In this document: positions 62,438 through 64,000 of the stretch, piece after piece | Layout: each line of letters opens with the position of its first letter | Numbering within the stretch: position 1 is the first letter of the stretch | Assembly (NCBI RefSeq): GCF_022869165.1 | Contig: NZ_CP094929.1 | Span: forward strand, 496,001 to 560,000 | Length of the DNA: 64,000 nt | Direction: 5' to 3' | From: Sphaerochaeta associata | Lineage (GTDB): Bacteria; Spirochaetota; Spirochaetia; Sphaerochaetales; Sphaerochaetaceae | Program-made: the position numbers and the translations under genes | The notes under the pieces: model-generated | Database searches by the model: none | Told to the model about the DNA's origin: nothing | Seen by the model: the letters and a program-made list of their open reading frames with translations, nothing else

Positions 62438-63805
62438 CTAATACCGATTCTTTGTTGCGTAGTCCTTTCCAATGATGGAGATTTGAGCGGCAGTCCATCG
62501 CTTGTTCCAATCCTCCATAATAGAGTCAAAGCTCTCCTTGGTCTGTCCCATCGCAGCTTCGACGATACGAGCCTTCTGGGGATACTTACCCAGATACAAC
62601 TCTGATTCTGCATTCAACTCATCAAATAGGCCGATGTCCTGGGGATGGGGAGGATTGTCGAGTACCAAGGTGACTCCAGCATCCTGCAAGGCCTTGAGTG
62701 TCTGCGGATATGCTTCACCCTTCATGATGGGAATACCCCCGTAGGTGAAGGAATAGCCGGATTTTTCGGTAAGGAACAGAATATAGTCACGGGCGACCTG
62801 ATACCGGTCGGCAGAGATGTTCTTGTTGATTGCATATGCATAGTCAGCTGCAATGGTTGCGTACTGCTTGCCATTGTTGTTCCAAGGGAAGGCTGCGAAG
62901 ACGATATCCGAGGGATCCTCCGCTGCTTTCTGGGTATCGACGGTTGCCCATGAACCGATGACTGTTGCAGCAACTTTGCCTTGAGCCAACAGGTTCTTGC
63001 AGGTATCCCAGTTTGAGGTTGCAGGATCGTCTTCCACCAAATCCTGAGCAACCACATCGTAGAGCATCTTCATTACAGTATAATAAGGCTTGCCTGGCGA
63101 GAACGGGTTCTCCATATACACCAGCTTATTCTTATAGTTTCCATCGGCGGTGAGGCTTCCACGGGCATTCCACTCCCAGTCGGCGAGCCGCGAACCGGCA
63201 CCATAGTTGCAGTACAGAGGTATGGCAGCGGTATTAGCCTTTACTTTCCTCAGTGCGTCAAAGAAGGCTTCGGGAGACTTGGGAATTTCAGTGACACCGG
63301 CCTGCTGGAGCACTTTCTTATTATACAGTACACCGTAGGCGGTTCCTGTCGAAGAGATGCCGTATACATCGCCTTCGATTGAGAATGCTGAGGCAAACTC
63401 ATATTTTTTTTCGAATTCTTCAACCTTCCCCAGTGGTGCAAACAACTCGGGAAGCTGGGTTTCACTGATGAACATATGGGGAATCATGCACATATCTCCC
63501 CAGTTGTTGCTGGTCCACCTGATTTCAATGTTTTTCTTGTAGTCTCCAATAGGTTCATAGATGACTTGCACGTTTGGATAGATTTTGTTGAATTCCACCT
63601 GATATTTGGCAAATTCCTCTTCCAAGCCCTGCTTGTGGGTGAGAAACGTAAGCTTCATCGAAACATTCTTGTCCACTGGTTGCTCGATTACCGAGTCTTG
63701 GGCTGGTGTCTGAGCGGTGGTTGCTTCTGATTTTCCTGAGGCAAACAGGACTGCCGGGATTAATGCACAGAGACAGAACAATACCACGAGAACCTTCTTT
63801 TTCAT
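62438..63805 (-). CDS. ABC sugar-binding protein, possible beta-disaccharide ligand
   Basis: A 455-residue family 1 solute-binding protein. Signal peptide MKKKVLVVLFCLCALIPAVL then FASGKSEATT; the cysteine lies within the hydrophobic core and there is no lipobox at the cleavage point. Mature segments include YGISSTGTAYGVLYNKKVLQ and WATVDTQKAAEDPSDI. The operon continues with two permeases, a cellobiose-epimerase-type enzyme, PHP and HD hydrolases; cellobiose or mannobiose is a reasonable guess for the ligand. Confidence 0.91.
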   Translation of the reverse strand: MKKKVLVVLFCLCALIPAVLFASGKSEATTAQTPAQDSVIEQPVDKNVSMKLTFLTHKQGLEEEFAKYQVEFNKIYPNVQVIYEPIGDYKKNIEIRWTSNNWGDMCMIPHMFISETQLPELFAPLGKVEEFEKKYEFASAFSIEGDVYGISSTGTAYGVLYNKKVLQQAGVTEIPKSPEAFFDALRKVKANTAAIPLYCNYGAGSRLADWEWNARGSLTADGNYKNKLVYMENPFSPGKPYYTVMKMLYDVVAQDLVEDDPATSNWDTCKNLLAQGKVAATVIGSWATVDTQKAAEDPSDIVFAAFPWNNNGKQYATIAADYAYAINKNISADRYQVARDYILFLTEKSGYSFTYGGIPIMKGEAYPQTLKALQDAGVTLVLDNPPHPQDIGLFDELNAESELYLGKYPQKARIVEAAMGQTKESFDSIMEDWNKRWTAAQISIIGKDYATKNRY

Positions 63806-63821
63806 ACATAACTCCTTTTTA

Positions 63822-63875
63822 TTAAGTTTACGATAACTTAATATTAGGTTATGAACAGAAAATTCATGATGTCAA
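63822..63875 (-). promoter_or_regulatory. Promoter and palindromic operator candidate of the minus-strand ABC operon
   Basis: On the minus strand TTGACA (63875-63870) is followed after 18 bases by TAACCT (63851-63846). Just after it TTAAGTT-TACGAT-AACTTAA (63822-63841) is a 20-base palindrome with seven-base arms and a central CG, the style of a LacI-type operator. No regulator gene lies in the visible part of this operon. Confidence 0.55.
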
Positions 63876-63918
63876 CCTTATGGTGAGAAAATTAACCAAC
63901 CTCTTTAAACGAAGAAAA

Positions 63919-63937
63919 GGCGGAGAGTTTCTCCGCC
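63919..63937 (-). terminator. Terminator of the gene entering from the right edge
   Basis: On the minus strand GGCGGAGA-AAC-TCTCCGCC is a perfect eight-base stem followed by TTTTCTTCGTTT, a standard factor-independent terminator. It lies 20 bases after the stop at 63958. Confidence 0.8.
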
Positions 63938-63957
63938 CTGTACCCTGCTGAAATCAC

Positions 63958-64000
63958 TTATCCGAACCTGCTCAAGGAATCCCACTCCGCCGGGGTGATC
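63958..64000 (-). CDS. C-terminal end of an unidentified gene
   Basis: A minus-strand frame ends at TAA 63960-63958 with the last 13 residues ITPAEWDSLSRFG. The strong terminator that follows supports a true gene end. Too short to name. Confidence 0.55.
   Translation of the reverse strand, partial: ITPAEWDSLSRFG

Overview
The window looks like the chromosome of a free-living, sugar-fermenting spirochaete of the Sphaerochaeta kind. This is an inference from gene content, from a GC content near 50 percent in most places, and from binding proteins whose signal peptides end in small motifs such as FAAGKTEA or FAGGQTEA, a style common in Spirochaetota. No rRNA, tRNA, CRISPR array or insertion sequence was seen. 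Most of the window is a run of uptake-and-catabolism operons for sugars, acid sugars and sulfated compounds.

Layout. 1-807: end of an unknown winged-helix-like gene and a toxin-antitoxin pair whose toxin has an in-frame stop. 998-7838: nitrilase-family hydrolase, mannitol-dehydrogenase-family oxidoreductase, UDP-glucose dehydrogenase with a cysteine-rich partner, two small hypotheticals, ZupT-like metal transporter and an acetyltransferase. 8004-13428: ABC sugar operon with an FAD oxidoreductase and its LacI regulator, then an AAC(3)-like acetyltransferase and an N-acylglucosamine 2-epimerase. 15680-21156: alpha-galactoside operon (ABC importer, GH4 glycosidase, AraC regulator). 21137-28006: NahK-like kinase divergent from a LacI/ABC/sulfatase operon. 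28390-32485: repeat lipoprotein, anaerobic sulfatase-maturating enzyme, TauE/SafE exporter, membrane protein. 32599-39877: YesM/YesN-type two-component system, TRAP transporter, second sulfatase. 40145-46656: lower-GC block with a cyclase-family hydrolase, tripartite tricarboxylate-type (TctCBA) transporter, third sulfatase and a ROK regulator. 46746-52609: amidohydrolase/deaminase and a BMP-type nucleoside ABC transporter, one permease of which is frameshifted. 52619-56869: MerR/GyrI regulator, GyrI-like protein, pRiA4b-type protein, and a 3-oxo-tetronate kinase/decarboxylase pair. 56899-57891: PIN-domain gene with the remains of its partner and a truncated lipoprotein. 58080-63805, minus strand: ABC importer, cellobiose-2-epimerase-type enzyme, PHP and HD hydrolases in an overlapping gene chain. 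63958-64000: last codons of a further minus-strand gene.

The main theme is sulfate-ester use. Three Cys-type sulfatases without signal peptides each close or follow a transporter operon of a different class (ABC, TRAP, Tct). One radical-SAM maturase and one TauE/SafE-type exporter lie among them. The simplest reading is that sulfated compounds are imported intact and desulfated in the cytoplasm. Other notable points are a classical slippery heptamer at the frameshift in a nucleoside permease, a nonsense-interrupted toxin, recurring hairpins just after binding-protein genes, and a palindromic operator candidate near the ROK gene. Functions rest on motifs and family memory; no database search was run.
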